Positions 63,195-64,000 of a DNA stretch of 64,000 bases are shown here, piece by piece. How positions within the stretch are numbered: the stretch's first letter is position 1; each line of letters opens with the position of its first letter. The position numbers were made by a program, and so were the translations under genes. The notes beneath the pieces are model-generated. The model was given only the letters and a program-made list of their open reading frames with translations, was not told the origin of the DNA and did not search any database. Source of the stretch: Acanthosepion pharaonis (taxonomy: Eukaryota > Mollusca > Cephalopoda > Sepiida > Sepiidae); assembly GCA_903632075.3 (NCBI GenBank), contig CAHIKZ030005492.1, positions 1,602,590 through 1,666,589 of the forward strand. The letters run 5' to 3'.

Positions 63195-64000
63195 AACATT
63201 TTAACCAATATTTACTGAACCAAATGCCTAAAGAACATTAGATAGTGTATTTTTGGAGCCTTTTGAATCCAACATCAGATGATTATAATAGTTATTAAGG
63301 TGGGGGGGATTATACACAGCCTATACATATCTATAATGACATCTATAACAACCAAGATGAGTACAATAGCTTAATTGACTTCCTGTTGTTAAAAATATAG
63401 AATTAGAAGATACTGACTTATTATTTTAAAGTAAAAAGACTTTTTTTATAATGACGAAAAAAATATTTATGTTTTTTTATTTATTTTGTTTTTATTGAAA
63501 TTAAGTTGGAATAAATGTTAAGATCTAATGCTGCTCTGAACTCCATTACAACTTAGATACATTTGAAGTGAAGATAATGGCAAGGGAGGGTGAAATCTTG
63601 AAAAAGACAATACATACACAATCAGATTATAATACACAAACATGCAGACATATTTAGATATATAAGCATGCAAAAAAGCGACAGGAAAATGTTCATGACC
63701 CTTAAAAAAAAAAGAAAGTCAACATATACATACAATGAAAGGCACATATAAGCGATTATACACATATACAATGATAAAGACATACACACATACCCACCAA
63801 GAAATATTCTAATTTGAAAGTGTTATTAAACGAATTCTAACATACTATTAAAATATAGCTTATACAGGCAAAGATATATAGATAAAAATGGTTGAATAGA
63901 TAAGGTTTAATATGGGTAGAATAGAAAAACAAATATTTGTCAATGAACAACATAAGGAAAAAGGACTCTAAAATATACAGAAATGGATGGTATAATATTT
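63195..64000. other. AT-rich spacer, nothing recognised
   Basis: Runs to the window edge without a recognised feature. Confidence 0.45.

Overview
The window is AT-rich animal DNA (most of it roughly 70% A+T) with many dinucleotide microsatellites, long poly-A and poly-T runs, and many decayed transposons. Long introns, several LINE lineages, a Penelope-like element, Tc1/mariner elements, a tRNA-derived SINE and a Gypsy-type LTR element suggest a large invertebrate genome. My best guess is a cephalopod mollusc (octopus-like), but that is inference and no sequence here proves it. There are no bacterial genes, operons or CRISPR arrays.

Host gene content is very small. Two segments on the minus strand look like real protein-coding exons: 39276-39155 and 12048-11839. 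Each has AG/GT splice borders and an open frame across its whole length. The first ends in phase 1 and the second starts in phase 1, so they can splice together across about 27 kb. I do not recognise the protein. If they belong to one gene, everything from 12 to 39 kb is intron.

The rest of the recognisable content is mobile DNA. From left to right: a direct/inverted repeat array (1.9-2.6 kb); a LINE C-terminal fragment (3.1-3.6 kb, -); a mariner relic (6.9-7.7 kb, -); LINE copy A (7.85-9.77 kb, -) carrying a SINE-like insertion; a Tc1-like relic (12.85-13.3 kb, +); LINE copy B (14.3-15.3 kb, -); a second LINE family with EN remnants (17.8-19.3 kb, -) and RT remnants (23.7-25.3 kb, -); a Tc1-like relic (21.5-22.0 kb, +) beside a tRNA-derived SINE (22.06-22.46 kb, -); a well-delimited LTR retrotransposon (31771-34662, coding on -); a G+T-biased block (36.0-37.6 kb); a LINE fragment (37.8-38.2 kb, +); a Penelope-like endonuclease fragment (43.0-43.8 kb, -); LINE copy C (45.36-48.36 kb, -) carrying a second SINE-like insertion; and two more copies of that SINE-like family at 60.9-61.2 and 63.05-63.19 kb. 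From 48.4 to 60.9 kb I see almost nothing beyond AT-rich spacer, one promoter-like motif cluster and one unidentified block.

The strongest observations are these. The LTR element has matching LTRs, a 5-bp target duplication and a polypurine tract, but its reverse transcriptase and RNase H region is missing between protease and integrase. All seven base substitutions I find between its LTRs are transitions at CpG sites. A SINE-like family with internal ~30-bp tandem units has inserted into two different LINE copies, with 14- and 16-bp target duplications. I found no undescribed multi-gene system in this window.
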